Shown here: positions 32,619 to 48,957 of the stretch, one piece after another
Position numbering within the stretch: position 1 is the first letter of the stretch
Layout of the letters: each line of letters opens with the position of its first letter
DNA from: Pontederia crassipes
Lineage: Eukaryota; Streptophyta; Magnoliopsida; Commelinales; Pontederiaceae
Reading direction: 5' to 3'
Assembly: GCA_030549335.1 (NCBI GenBank)
Contig: CM060196.1
Coordinates: 73,554,139 to 73,618,138, forward strand
DNA length: 64,000 bases
Made by a program: the position numbers and the translations under genes
Notes under the pieces: model-generated
What the model was told of the DNA's origin: nothing
Databases searched by the model: none
What the model saw: the letters and a program-made list of their open reading frames with translations, nothing else

Positions 32619-35231
32619 AAATAGTTTTCTCTGCATGTCCTATGTATTAACAAAACGATTGAAATAAATGATTCAGCCAGTGCATGGATTGTGATTCTTA
32701 TCTGTTTGTTATTTCTGTGTCTGCCACTTTTCTTCTGATTCTAAACATAAACTTAATTTATTTCTTATTTCTACTCCTTTCTTTGAAAAATGATGACTTC
32801 CACATTTCTCTCCAAGTGATGAACAAAAACACAGTAGAAAAACCATTAAGGCACTTTAACTACCAACTTCTCAGTTGGTTTACTGCAAGTTGTTGGACTC
32901 TCGAATCTCTTTTGCAGCTTCTTTTATTTTATTAAGGGCAGATTCTATTTTCGACATGTGTGCACACGTAACACAACATGTGTGTTGCAATTCTGATGAT
33001 GTTGTTTATGTTAATTTTCGTACTATCAAATAGTAAAATACATTCTTGAGACTTGCCCCTGTTGTTTTGGTATAGCTCGCAGTATTCTCTTCATAATAAA
33101 CATTTGCTTAATTGAGGTTTTCAATGTGCTTCCTCTCACTTCACATGTTTCATAGTACTAATTCCAGCTACAACCATGTCCAGATTTCTGGAGTTGCCAG
33201 ACAAAATTCCCCTTCTATGTTCAGCCCCTTTTGTGAACTTTGAGGCTTTGTGTCTGAAACCCTAATCTCAAGTAAATTATGTTATTTGGTGATTTAGGTT
33301 TCTTCCTCTTCTGCTTTTTAGCTGTTGGTATCATAAATTATGTTGCACTGCCTCCTAGAACTCATCTGTCTCTCTAATGAGTAAGATGGTTAATGCGTTT
33401 CTATTGGCCAAGGAAATAGTATTTATATCTTTCAAAGTATAGCAGACATTGGAATTAGTAGAATAAAGAAAGCAAGGGTGTCTCAAAGTTTGGAATAATT
33501 TATTACTGTTACTAAGTACATTTCATGTGTGGTTCAATAAATTATGGTTTCCTAAGCTTTGTTTTTTGAGCCCTAAGGGCCTAAAATTTTGACTAGTCAT
33601 GCAATCCGAGCCACATGCACTGAATCATTACATATTGATTATAATGATAGGTTTCCTAGTACCCTACTTTCTAATTATTCTCATTATAATTATAATAATG
33701 GTGGATCTCTAAACATGATTACTTGAGTTTGCACTTAGCTAATCCAGTGCACCCTCTTTGGGGGTTTTCAATTATGTATGATGTCGCCATAAAAAAATAA
33801 TAAATGAGATGCAATTTGGTGACAACAGTAGAAAGTTTTGGATCAACATATTAGGATACTATTTGAGCCCAAGAAAAAAAGTGTCAAACTAGGCCTTTAG
33901 GTTGTAATTTTTTCAATAAAATAACAGTATCTTCTGTATATAAATGGATTAGTAAATGGTTTGGATGCCCCTTTCATAAGTTTTTTTTCTTGTAAATGGT
34001 TTGGACAGCTTTGCCAAAACAGTTGGACAAAAGAACATGACATTTAGTTTTATACAGAAACAATCCATGGGCATCTCAGGTGTAGAATCTTTCATCACAT
34101 TGCAATTTTTGTAGAAACTTTCATCAAATTGCATGAGGCTAAGTGTACACTCCTTGGGCATCTCAGGTGTGTGCTGTGATTTTTGGGTAAACATACTTAG
34201 AATTGCTGAAATATCTTCTTTTCCATCTAAACCTACCAATATAAATTCGATGCTCGAGTGGAACTGATGTTAAAATTATATATTAATTTGTTAGACTTGA
34301 TCATTCCTAGTTAATCATATCTTATGTTCCTAGTTAATGTGCTTAAGAATCCAAAAGCCATTATAATTAAATTACAGTGGAGAGCATCTTTGTAAATCCA
34401 AAAATATGTTTACTGCAGCCTGCAAACTTGTTCTGTAAATTTGGGCATTATTTGTTTAAGGATCCTCAGATTCTGTCCTGCTCCTGTGCTCATTATGTGA
34501 TTTTACTCATGGATCTAGATTTTCTAGTTGTGTCCTCTTTAACAAAAGCTGCTGATGCACAGAAGTAACATATATGTAGTTGGGAGCAATTCACAGCGGG
34601 CAAAACTTTTTATTATTATTATTTTAATAACTATTTTCTAAATTAATGAGTTTTATTTTTCGCTTATATGGATTTTTTTCAGAGTAACCTTTAAACTTTC
34701 AAATTGATAATTTACCTTCTTGAACTTTCATATCTTTTTTCACTTCAATCCAACTATCTAATCTTTCAGTTATTCGTTGTTCTTCATATTTATTAACTTT
34801 TTTTAAGACCACGGATGACCTTGTTATTTGTGTTATTCTTTTTCTATTACAAAAATATAAACAGAAAAGCTTGGTGTTAATTACTGGGGATTAATAGTAA
34901 GTTCTTAGAAAGTTCACTATAAAAGTTTAGTGATTACTTCAAAAGAACTGATAGTTTAAGAGAGGTGAGGGAGAAAAAACCCAATTATTAATAATTCATA
35001 ACTCATGTCGGTAGTGATTCCAAATTATCATTGGTTAATTTTCAAAACATAAATGAATGATTTACCAGAAAAAAATATAAATGAATGAGGAAAAAAAGGG
35101 GATGCAGTGACTGCATGATTGAAGTGAACATTACTGAGCTTGGAATTTCTCTCGTGCAGCATCATTTGGTAGACAAAATGATTGGAGTCATTGTACGTCA
35201 AGTAGAATATTTTTCAGCAAGATCACCTCCA
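32619..35231. other. 3' flank of threonine aldolase and intergenic DNA
   Basis: The first few hundred bases hold the 3' UTR; 'aataaatg' near 32663 is a possible poly-A signal. Beyond that no ORF with recognisable homology. 34690-34800 ('aacctttaaactttcaaattg') resembles a MITE end but no partner was secured. Confidence 0.4.
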
Positions 35232-37720
<2,489 letters not shown>

Positions 37721-38383
37721 TAATTTGCAACTGAAATGGTCATCTAATTATTCCATTTCAACTCGGTCATCAAACTTTATTTTGTAACTTGACTATCATC
37801 TAACTTTAATCATCTTTCAGTCATGATTATTCTAATTTGTCATTGAACATTTATCGATTAAAATATTGATGGGCACCTATTTCAACTTTTTTCTTTGACA
37901 TATAATATTTATAATTAATAAAAAATAAAAATAAATGGTCAATAATAGAATACATGTCATATTAGCAAAGGCTAACATCATATTAAACTTTTTGTTTCCG
38001 TTTATATTATTTATTAAAATAATATTTTATTAAATACAACATAAGACTCATGCCATCATTTTCTCTTCCTACACGTCATAGTTAAAATTAATAAAATAAT
38101 AAAAATGTAAAACAAAAAGTTGGGTGCCATGTTAACAAAAAAATATTATAGTACTGACATTTTTTTATAATTTTGTTAGTTTTTAATATGACATGGATGG
38201 AAGAGAAAATATTAATGTGGGTGACACATCAACATTTTAATCGGTAAATCCTATATCACCAGTAGTCTGACAATGACTGAAATATTATTAAATTTGGATT
38301 ATAGTTGAACTATAAAATAAAGTTGAATGCTAAAGTTGGGAATGATGGTAATTTAATTGGATGACCATTTGTGAAATTTACTC
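37721..38383. mobile_element. Foldback MITE with ~150-bp arms
   Basis: The left arm begins 'taatttgcaactgaaatggt' and contains 'caaactttattttgtaactt' and 'atctttcagtcat'. The right arm, reversed, reads 'taaatttcacaaatggtcat', 'caactttattttatagttc' and 'atatttcagtcat', so the arms match over about 150 bp. The centre is AT-rich and non-coding. Confidence 0.65.
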
Positions 38384-41296
38384 TTCAATTTGTGAAAAAA
38401 TTTTATGTGACACTCAAAATTTATCGTGCTCCCACATAGCCAACAAATGTATTTATTTAATCTATGGTTTGGCAAATGAACTTGGTAATACCATATAATT
38501 ACTAGATATAAATTTATTAAATGAATTGTTGAAGCCAAATAACATTCTTTCATATATGTCTCATATCCATTTTTATACTGCAAGAAGATAAGGATGAGAT
38601 TCCTAATAAATTTGACACGTGCAATCCAACATAATCACAAATATTAGTATTTGCACACACACCTTCATCCATAACTAAGAGGATCTATTACATGCATTAT
38701 TCAAATGCAAGGAATGAAATTTTGATGAGCTATAATGCCCAATACATAAGATAATATAAATAAATAATATTTTTAATAAAACTAATCATGCTTATAAGGT
38801 AAGAAATTATCAAATGACAAGTGATAAATGATCAAATAATCAAACTAACAAGTGTTCAACTGGTTTAATAAATCAATTGCAAGTAATAAATATCTTTAAC
38901 AAATGTAAATGAACTTTTATTGTTTAATAAATGCCATCATTCTTTTCTTCTTTAGTGCATATTTTACTTCAAGTACTATTTCACATGTAACAACTATGTA
39001 TATTACCCTAAATAAGATATTCATCTTTTATTATGTGTTTCCATGGTATTTTGATACATAGGGGTCAGTGGTGGATTAAGACATTACCATGGGATTTTTT
39101 TTATCAAACAAGTAACACGTAAGGATTATATGTCATTTTCAAGCAGGGTTTTCTGTAAAACTATGAATAAGTAATAAGTGACAAGTAAGGAGTATTTGCC
39201 ACTCACCCATGAACAACGATCAGTACACATGAAGAATCCATGTTTTATGACTTTAATTTGATAGACACATGTATCTATCTTTGTAAATCTGTAATCATTA
39301 CATGATCAAATACAGGGGGAAAATAATCAATAATAATTAAATTATGGGATCAACATTTTCCTTAAAATTAGTAGAACTCGGGCGAGTTATATTAACTCAA
39401 GTCAAGTATCATCGTGACTTGGGTTAGGCTCCCATTAAACCATTCGACCAATTTTACTTGACAATTTGGATCAAATCCTCGGGGGATTCAAACTAGGTGT
39501 TATCGGAGTAAAACTATTCTCTTCTTACACAACAAAACTTGTGTCAGATCTCTCGGCACACAAATTGAGTCATCTTTGAACTACTTCTAATCTTCTTATT
39601 ACATGTGACAGAACTTGGGCTGCGTATTTTCTCAACTCGGACCGTGGACTTGAGACACATTCTAGACTTGCTGAAACTAAGGCCATATCGTCTTGCAACT
39701 AGGGATAGGTTCTAGAGTAATCGAGCATCAGACAACATTAATTTGACAAAATATAGGTCAAGTACCTACCTCTCAACCTAGGTTCTGCCCATGCAAAACA
39801 CGGACACTATTTCCTTCTTTTTAGTTGTTGACTTAAACTTTGACTTAAACACCTAGATCATCATTCAACTAGCATGAAAACCCAGAGATATTATTTACTA
39901 ATCATAAGGTTTAAACATAGCTGCAATTAAACTTCTTATTATTGATTAATCTACTAAAAATTACATACAAAATAAATTCAAAATTTTTCATACCTTTGGT
40001 TTTGAATCTTTACTTCTACTTTTGGTGTGCTCTAACTTTTATCGTGATCTGGATCTTGTCCTTTATGGTGACAAGTCCTTTATATACGGAGTAGTTGTCC
40101 ATGTTAGCTAAAAATTGGGGATGCTCACACACGCACAATGAGAAAAAGAGGAGAGAGAAATCGAGAGAGAAAATTGAGATAATGAGAAGAAAGATGAGAG
40201 GAGAGAAACCTTTGAAGTCCAATTTACAAGGGCCTTGTAGTCTTAATATAATCATAACTCTTAATTATATGTTCATTCAATTTAGAATTTTACTTTAATC
40301 TCTTCAATCTCTACAGAGATCTTCTTCTATTTGTCCTTCTATTATTTCTATATTGACACTTTATCATTCCTTTAATTTCCTCAATTTTTAGAATTAAATA
40401 ATAATTTGTCTCTTAGTTTTTTTATTAAAATAATAAAATGTTTTTATTTTTAAATATTTTAAAGTTAAAACTATTAATTTAACCCCTATTGAAAATCCTT
40501 TATAATATAAATTTATGGTTCGATTCAAATTTAAATATTTAATTTTTATCTAATCTCAATTCTTTTCATAAATAATCTTTATTGTTCTTCTTTTTTCTAA
40601 CTATTATTTTATTTACTTTTAAAATTTAATGATCTCTTTAACCTTTAACTTTCAGAATAAAATAAATAATTAAATATTTATGTAGTTTTATTTTGAAAAA
40701 AAATTGATAGTTACAAACTTGGTTGTGAAAACTTGTATCACGGTCATGAAGCATATTCATGGTCTTGGATACTATCGCCATGACCATGGCACCTAGTGCA
40801 GGACCATGCATCTTCATGTCAAATATGAAGTTGTCTCATTCGCAACCATGAAAGGTTGTTTCATGGTCATTAATGAAGTTCATAGACGTGATAGTTTACT
40901 CACAATTGGGAAATAACTTAAGAATTTCTCATGCTCTTGCACATAGTCATGAAGTTTGATTCACAATCATGAACAAGTCTTAAAAGGCTCAATTAGTTTG
41001 TTAATCCCACTTGCCTAACATCACATTTTTTTTTTCTTATAATGTACTATCATCAATCAATCAACCACCCTAACCAACAAACCCTATAAGATCCTATTGA
41101 TTTTTTTCCCTCAAGTCACATTAATTGAATTTGAACATTGTACATATTTTAATATTGTGAACTAATGAAGATCTAATCTCAATTAACTAATATTGCATAG
41201 TTATATTCCAAGTCTCGACTTAGCAAAGACAAGAACTAAACTAAGATAAAGATAAAAGCATGAATGTCCTTGATATTGATATATATGGGTCGTTAC
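38384..41296 (+). other. Decayed LTR-like DNA
   Basis: 'tatatgggtcgttaca' ending at 41296 matches the usual 3' end of Ty3/gypsy (Tekay/Del-type) LTRs, and 'tgtaacaactatg' at 38986 could be the start, giving ~2.3 kb. The interior has a purine-rich GAGAGAAA stretch (40140-40210) and a cluster of 'ggtcatgaag'-type strings (40735-40990). Flanks tcaca/taaca match at 4 of 5 positions only. Suggestive, not proven. Confidence 0.3.
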
Positions 41297-44200
41297 ATAA
41301 CACCATTACTCATTACACTACCAAGGGACAAATGACCAATGGATCATTGTCAAATAAATTATTGTTCATGTTGTATGATTGCTTCCCAATATGAAATAAA
41401 AAAGGATTTCACTTACAGATGGTACATCTTTTTCCCTAAAATTGGGTGTTATCCTAATGTACACAACCACATGCTGATCATGAAAGTAAACAACATTTCA
41501 ATGAAAATGTTAAATCAAAGTCATTGCATAAATTAAAAATTAGTAAGCTGAAGGCAATAAGTCAACCTATATATGGCATTATTATATGATGATATCATGA
41601 TTTTTATATTGTTGATTATTACATCCTTTGATTTATTTTCTACATATTACACTATCAATCTCATGAAAAATTCCTCCCCGATATTTATTCTTTAAGTAAC
41701 AAGATATGTAGCTGATGGAGTTGCATATGACAAACCTTTATTTTGATGGCGATAAATGCATATGGCTACTTAGAATCTTCCTCTTATGTTACTTATTTTT
41801 CAAACCGTATTAAGTTGTAATAATCAATTAACTACCTTCATTATTATAGTTTCTTTTGTATCTATATTAAAGTTGACTTTAAGTGTTAACTTTTGCTTTC
41901 AATAATCTATTTGTTTTGTCTTATGACTCTTTCACATTTTGTATTTCTTATGAATTGATTAGCTAAAGTTAATATTTCAATCAATGTATCGCATAATTAG
42001 TAGCGTTACTAGAGCTTTGCTTGACCATGTGTCAAGAGTTGGATTTAGGGCATTACCGATACAAACAAAAATATATTACTTTATTATGAACGAAGTGTTT
42101 ATTTAATATGTAACCCTTGTCTCCATACTAGTAAATCAGTTTAAAAGTTGAATCACATAAAATCAAAAATAAACTAAAAAGGAATTTATAGATATGTCAA
42201 ATCAAACATTAATACAAACAAACTTCTAGCTAAATATTATAATCAAAATTTAATATACCCATATTTGATTTCTGAAATAATTCATTTGGCCATGATATAT
42301 CTTTTTGCTCATGTCCGAATTGAGTCAGCTACTTGCGGACATGGATATCAATGGGTAAAACATAAAGCATGTTCAAAATAAACAATGCAAATAAATCTCA
42401 CTTGTAAATATAGAAATGAAGTTTTTTTGCCATTGCATCATCAAGTTATTGTTTATATTTGAAAAAGAGTGGAATTTGAATCTAGTGAAATTGGGAGTTT
42501 AACATCCACTTATAATAATTGTTTATTCAAATTTAGTAACTTTTGACAATTTGTGCAACTCAATAATGAATAATTATTTGGTCATCGAATAATATATTAA
42601 TTAACAGATAATGGTTAGCAAATATAAGTTAATATTTAGAGGCTCGATGAAAAGATTAACAAATAAGTGTTTGACAAAATTAACTATTGAATGACTTCAC
42701 TACACAAAGTGATATAAACAAATATAAGATAATATAATTATTAAATTATGAAAATTATATAAATCTTAAATTTTTATTTATAATATAATAAATATTTTTA
42801 AAATAATTTTCAGCCTTTAGATATTCATAAAAATAAAAACTTAACTTATAATTATGGCTTCCAGTTTGTATTGATTTAATCATATATTATTCTAATGATA
42901 AGTATAATAAAAATAATACTATAATAAATCATTTTAATTCTAAAAGTAAAAAAAAAATATTATAAGACCTCTAGAGTCATTTATGGTAAAATTTATATAG
43001 TGCATAAATATTTATAATAAGATAAACTTGGAATAAAAGTTTAACCTCTATCTTCTATTCTCTAAATCTTAATTAAATCAGTCTATTGAAGCATTTAATC
43101 ACAATTATATTATTAATATTAGTTCACGAATCTTTTATCTAGCATTTTCTTCCAAATTATTTTTTACTTTGTCAAACATTTAGGTGTCTTGTTAGATTAT
43201 GCTAAATTAGATGAAAGAAATAACATTTAGCTAAAAGTTTAAATTGTTACAATCAGAACATATTTAATACTATGTTGAATTAGATGTATTAATGAACAAC
43301 ATCTTTATATCTATAATCTTGACATACTATATGATATGAAATCTCCAACTTCATATAATTACTACTACATTTTTTATGGAATTAACTTAATTTTTTAATA
43401 TTAGGATTTATGTTGGGAAATAATTAGAGGTAGCATAAACATTTTGTAATAAATTTGAGGTGTATATAGAATTTATGAACATAATTTAAATTTTGAGTTC
43501 ACGGGAGACGATCGAGTTTATGCACATATGATACAAGATTCAAAATCAACAAATTTAAATGTTATTAGAAAATCACAAAATCATAATAGTTATCAATATT
43601 AGAATTAAAATAAAAGAGCATAAAATTAATTACCCAAAAAAAAATTTGTCGACAAATACATATTTATGAGATATGACCATCGTCTAAAAAGTTATGCCAT
43701 GGTGCATGTAATATGAAATAACATATAAAATTCAAGATGACTTCAATTCGAATGAACCCATTGGTTGCAATTGATTGTATTGATTTGATAGAGAAAGTAT
43801 AAACATTTAATTAATTATCGAGTCTAGTTACTTAGCATGCAACTAATAATGGAAGGTTTCTTAGCTTTGTGAGAAGTCACATGCTTGCCTTAAAGCTTAC
43901 TAATTTAACAAATATATTAACCTAGTGGCGTTTATTTGAATTCTTTCATAGTCCAATTTGCAATATTTGGCTCTTAGTTTTCTTTTGTTTTAAACAAACT
44001 GAAACAAAGTTTTGCATCTTGTTAATAATACTATTATTATGCAATGGACAATTGGGTCATTTGATTAATGAATTAAATTCTAATTGAGGATGAGAGAACT
44101 ATTACCTCCAAGTTTTAAAAGTAAAATATTACAATAGGAGTAATAACTTTTAACATTCTCGATCTCTCTTTGTCCTAACTGATTATTGTTAATAATTTTG

Positions 44201-44500
44201 GACATCTATCAACTATTTTGGAGAAAGGTCGGTTTTCAATAATCAATTTGCAACTTTTAATATTGAAAGATCTAATTATTCATCTCAATGCATACTTATT
44301 TATTATTTCAAATAGGTGGAGGCAAATCACATCAACTAATAACTACAATTATTTTTTTGAAGCATGTGTTATTTTCGTTAAAACAAAGTCTTTTTTGCAT
44401 GAATAAAAGAACAATACAATGTTTGACTCTTCACCAATGAACAAAAACATGTACCAAAATTTCCATGCTCAATTGGCCTCTATTACTTAGTAAGAGGTCA
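41297..44500. other. AT-rich intergenic DNA, no gene seen
   Basis: No recognisable coding sequence, RNA gene or clear repeat pair in about 3.2 kb. Confidence 0.5.
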
Positions 44501-47420
44501 TGTAACACTCTGAAATTCTCCCTAAAACTATGTTTTAGTGAAATATTTTAGATGTGCCATGTCCGTTCGCCTTAATATTAATACATAATAATAAGAACAA
44601 AACACAGCAAATAACTTTATACAAAGACTTAAATTATACTAAAGAAAGATAACTTATGATGGCATGAAATACTAAAATGATGACTAATTAGTGGTGGTTT
44701 CAAAGGATTTCGTAATGATATAAGATCTAAAAACTTAGTGTTCCTACTATAATGATACTTTTATTTCTAATGATGTGAAACCGCTTTGTTATGATCATAA
44801 TTTAGTCATGGTTACCTACAAAGCTTAAGTATATACCATGTCATGGTACTACATATCATGCTTATGTGCATCGTCATGTGAATATAAATATAATGCATGA
44901 ATGGCATGAACTATTATTATCATCTATACAACATATGGACACAATGCAGAAAATTTAATTATCAACTTTACTCTAACGTTCTTCAACTAAATACATTATG
45001 CATTTGCCACATCAAAGATTAACATAACCTAATCTTCATGTTTTTAACATATTTTTAAATGTTCATACATAATGGCCTTTAGTGTTCATCAAGCACCAAT
45101 TGATCGGCTTCATAGATATAAAAAATACAATAAACATAAATAAATGATAATAATATTTACAAGGCTTTTGATAATAAGAGTATCAAAGATTTTCAATATC
45201 TTCCTTGACCATAGAGGATTTAGAAATACTTCTCCATCACCCATGGCATAATTCAAGGTCATGAGCAGGCATAAAATATTTTTTCCATGCTTTTGCCCAT
45301 TCGCTTACGGTCATAACATGAGAGTCAAAATGTGAATTTTTGTTTTAGCGACATGAAAGTTTGTTTTATTATCATAAACAATAATTAATGTTTATCCAGA
45401 TTTATTGCTCATTCTCTAAGTACTGTGATATAGAAGTCACACATGGTTTGCATCACTATCGCGAAAGATTATTTAATGGCCATGAAGAAATTGAAAACTC
45501 CTCATATTCACTTGTGGCTGGGATGTAGAGGTCTTCTTCATGAGTCGACTGCATAAATAATTTATTTTAGAGGGCGCTAAATTATTTAGAGGTAGCAAAA
45601 CCTAGGGAGCATCTACTTTGGAGAATCATTATAGGTGTTGATTATCAACCATAGAAACATTTAGGGAATATAAAGAAATGCATCTTTAAATCAATATAAC
45701 ACAATGTAAATTTTTTTTTACCCAAAGCATTACATGAACATGAAAACTTATAGCACTTTAATGATAAGTAATCCTCATATAATTTTTATTAAGAATTAAG
45801 TTGCTCTTATGATTTCAATGTCAAAATATGCGTACATCAAGAGTAAAAGGAGGGATTAGATCTCCTTTAAATATCTGTTCATGCATTTGATTCTTTTATC
45901 ATTTTTTTTTCTTTCTTATCGTTAGCCTGTCCATATAAGGAAAAAAAAAGAAAAGAGAAACAATAAAAAGGGTAGGACTTTTATCGTTAGACTTTTATAT
46001 TATGTTATGCAAATAATAAACTTTCTCTCTCGTCAGTCAACCTACTAAAAAAGAAGTCAAAATACAAGATGCAGGGTAAATTCATGCTTCTAGTTACCGT
46101 AGAAACACCAGGGTGACGAATAGGAGTATACTTAATCTAATTGAAATAATCCAGGAACAAATATGTAGTAAGTAAAACAATAACGTAAATTAAGCAAAAC
46201 ATATACACAATTAGACAATAATGCCGGTGTCAAATATCACTATGAAAAAAGCTACATAAACATATCAAATAAGAGGTTCATCGATCCTCATAAATGACAG
46301 CTTATATACGGGAGTTGGAATCTAAAAATAATTCCGAACTTCTCTCCAAATTCTCGATTTTTCATTCCCGAAACCAAATTAGAATTGGATTTGTCTTCCT
46401 AATCAAATTGAGATTAGTTTATATCCTTGAAATAGAGCTATATTTTCTATGTTTACTTAGTTTTATTGAATATGATAGGGAGTAACAAATGTTGCCTTGA
46501 AAATTGTAACATTCAGACAAGTAATTAAGAAGCCCCATATTAAGCATTCCTTTATATAATACATATAACACTTTGATTGTAAATAATTTAATCATATTTG
46601 CATGAAAATGAGCACAGACATCGACAAATCAACTGTTGATTCCATTTGAACATATATAGTACATTTATTACCGTTGAAAAATAATGAGCTCATTTAGTTT
46701 ACAGTAACATTGGACTAAAATATAACATATGAACTAACTAAAATGAAAATAACAGATTGAAACGCGAACATAATTGTTTGTTTATTATAATAATAATAAA
46801 TTAACATTTCTAAATGTCGAATGTGAGAATCCATTAAGAAATAAAAATAATAAAATAAAAGTGAAAGTAAAATAACACAACCATTTCGACATGATAAAGG
46901 CTTTGATAAGTTTTACCTAAGAGAGGCATTCATGAGGTAAAGTTGTAAACGAGTATTTCATTATGAATAAACGAGAATACATTAACATAAACTTTAATAA
47001 TTCAAATCTTACAATACCTTCACATCCTTTTTATATTTTATTTGTAAATTTTATTTCTATTTCTCTTTGTACGTTAAGTTTAAGAGTTCAATTATAAAAT
47101 TATCATCTTAAAAAACATCTACCAATACATGTATCTACTTTAACAATTTACTTTCAGTTGTGTTCTGTATTTACTTCCCGAGGCCAAGTATACATTAATC
47201 CATACGTCACCAAAGCGAAAAATGAATTTTATCAAAGTTCTGAAAGATTCGGAGGAGTATAAGATCAAAAAGAAATTGATGTCATAAATTTGGAAAGGGT
47301 GCATATATCGATGCTGACCAAAAGTTTAATATTTAAATTGGACCGATATTTTACCTCCCCACCCATGTTTAGCTTTTATCCTGTCACATCACCTTTCATC
47401 CCACTGTCAACTTTGTCTCC
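44501..47420. other. AT-rich DNA with a possible LTR remnant
   Basis: 'tgtaacactctgaaattctc' at 44502 resembles an LTR start, and 45230-45560 holds 'catgaag/gtcatgag' strings like those at 40735-40990. No matching end or target duplication was found. 45611-47420 shows nothing recognisable. Confidence 0.25.
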
Positions 47421-48321
47421 ATTTTACACTGAAGACCTAACTCTCTTCTCTTTCTCTTTCTCTTTCTCATTCTCTCTCCACTCTCTCCCTCTTTCCTATT
47501 CTTCTTTCAGTCTGTACAAAACCCAGAAAACCAGTATCATCCTCTCCTTTTTAGGCCAAACAACATTACCACAGGCCTCTCTCCCCCCAACTCTCTCTCA
47601 ACATATGGAGCATGTAAGCCTTCTCTGATCTCTCTTTCTCTCTCCCATTTCACCACCAGTCGCACGCCCACTGGAGCAACATCCTCAGCAGCAGCCCCTC
47701 CGCTCGATTGGAGGAGGCCAATCACTATAGTAAGTTCGCCCCTCGTGCACGTCTTTCTCTCTTCCTCTCTCTTCGCTGTCCCTTGTAGCAACAAATCTCT
47801 CAGGACCACTTTGGTTTCTTAAGCCTTCCAATCTCCCCTCGCTTCTGACAAAGGATCAGCATCCATAAAGGTGAAATCTACACTTACTGAATCGGATCTA
47901 TATTAATATTCATATATATACCTCTCTGTCCATTCCTCCCTCTTTCTCTCTCCTCCTCCCGCTCCTTTTTTCTATCATTATGCAAAGTTTTGCCTGCTTA
48001 ATTCCTTGTCCGAGTTAAGGCTACTCAAAATGACCATAGATCTTATATACTCACCGCTGACACAACAAGAATGTTATAAGTGCTCTCACTCCGAAGTCAG
48101 CCAACACTGATAAGCATGCACTACCTCCCGTATTAATCAATCATACAACATAGTATATGTTTAATCATTATCATATCATCAAACAATTAACTCGATGCAT
48201 TCCATGATCGGAGCTTTCTGAGAGACATTAATTAAACTCGCAGCGGTTTTAAAGATTCTAATTTTTTCGGCACAGGCTCACACGATCATACTACTGAAGC
48301 AGCAGCTCTTGACATTGTAGC
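47421..48321 (+). promoter_or_regulatory. Probable 5' UTR with intron upstream of the ALOG gene
   Basis: A pyrimidine-rich tract with CTTTCT repeats (47440-47500) is typical of plant 5' leaders. Possible 5' splice sites are 'ctata|gtaagt' (47730) and 'taaag|gtgaaa' (47872). 'ttttttcggcacag' ends at 48276 as a good 3' splice site 45 bp before the start codon. An eight-codon uORF lies at 47605-47628. Splicing is inferred. Confidence 0.45.
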
Positions 48322-48957
48322 ATGGACTTCGTACCGAACCCAGATAGCCCGCCATCCGACAACAGCGGCGGCAGCGGGCCGAACAGCAGCAGCAGCTCCC
48401 AGCACTTTGGGGTGGCGATGTCGCCGACGTCGGTGGCGTCGGGCAGCGCTCCGGGCGGTGCCTCGTCGTCTTCCTCCCCTCCGTCGCTGAGCCGTTACGA
48501 GTCGCAGAAGCGCCGCGACTGGAACACCTTTGGGCAGTACCTGAAGAACCATCGGCCGCCGCTGTCGCTGTCACGCTGCAGCGGCGCGCATGTCCTGGAG
48601 TTCCTGCGCTATCTGGACCAGTTCGGCAAGACCAAGGTGCACACTCAGATGTGCCCCTTCTTCGGTCACCCCAACCCCCCTGCACCCTGCCCGTGCCCGC
48701 TGCGCCAAGCCTGGGGCAGCCTCGACGCCCTCATCGGTCGCCTCCGCGCCGCCTACGAGGAGAATGGGGGCAAGCCGGAGTCTAACCCTTTCGGTGCCAG
48801 AGCCGTTCGACTCTACCTCCGAGAAGTCCGGGAGATACAAGCCAAGGCGCGCGGCATCAGCTACGAGAAGAAGAAGCGCAAGAAGCCCCCGCCGCAGCTG
48901 ACGGACGACCACCACCACCAGTATCATCCACCACCTCCGCCTCCGGCTGTAGCTTAA
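48322..48957 (+). CDS. ALOG/LSH (G1-like) family transcription factor
   Basis: Single-exon protein of 211 residues, a normal length for the family. The Ser/Pro/Gly-rich N terminus is followed by the ALOG domain from [20 protein letters not shown] (residue 58) to about residue 185. It includes the zinc-ribbon insert with [10 protein letters not shown] and [20 protein letters not shown], and [26 protein letters not shown] is the expected nuclear localisation signal; the tail has His and Pro runs. ALOG proteins derive from the DNA-binding domain of a DIRS-like recombinase and regulate organ boundaries and inflorescence and floral development. Coding DNA is very GC-rich next to AT-rich flanks, a pattern common in monocot genes. 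Domain and frame are intact. Which subfamily member (LSH1-10) cannot be decided from this alone. Confidence 0.95.
   Translation: MDFVPNPDSPPSDNSGGSGPNSSSSSQHFGVAMSPTSVASGSAPGGASSSSSPPSLSRYESQKRRDWNTFGQYLKNHRPPLSLSRCSGAHVLEFLRYLDQFGKTKVHTQMCPFFGHPNPPAPCPCPLRQAWGSLDALIGRLRAAYEENGGKPESNPFGARAVRLYLREVREIQAKARGISYEKKKRKKPPPQLTDDHHHQYHPPPPPPAVA

Noticed and set aside
44502..45610. Possible complete LTR beginning 'tgtaacactctg'
   Set aside because: No matching terminal GTTACA-type end, paired LTR or target-site duplication was found, so only a weak remnant is listed.
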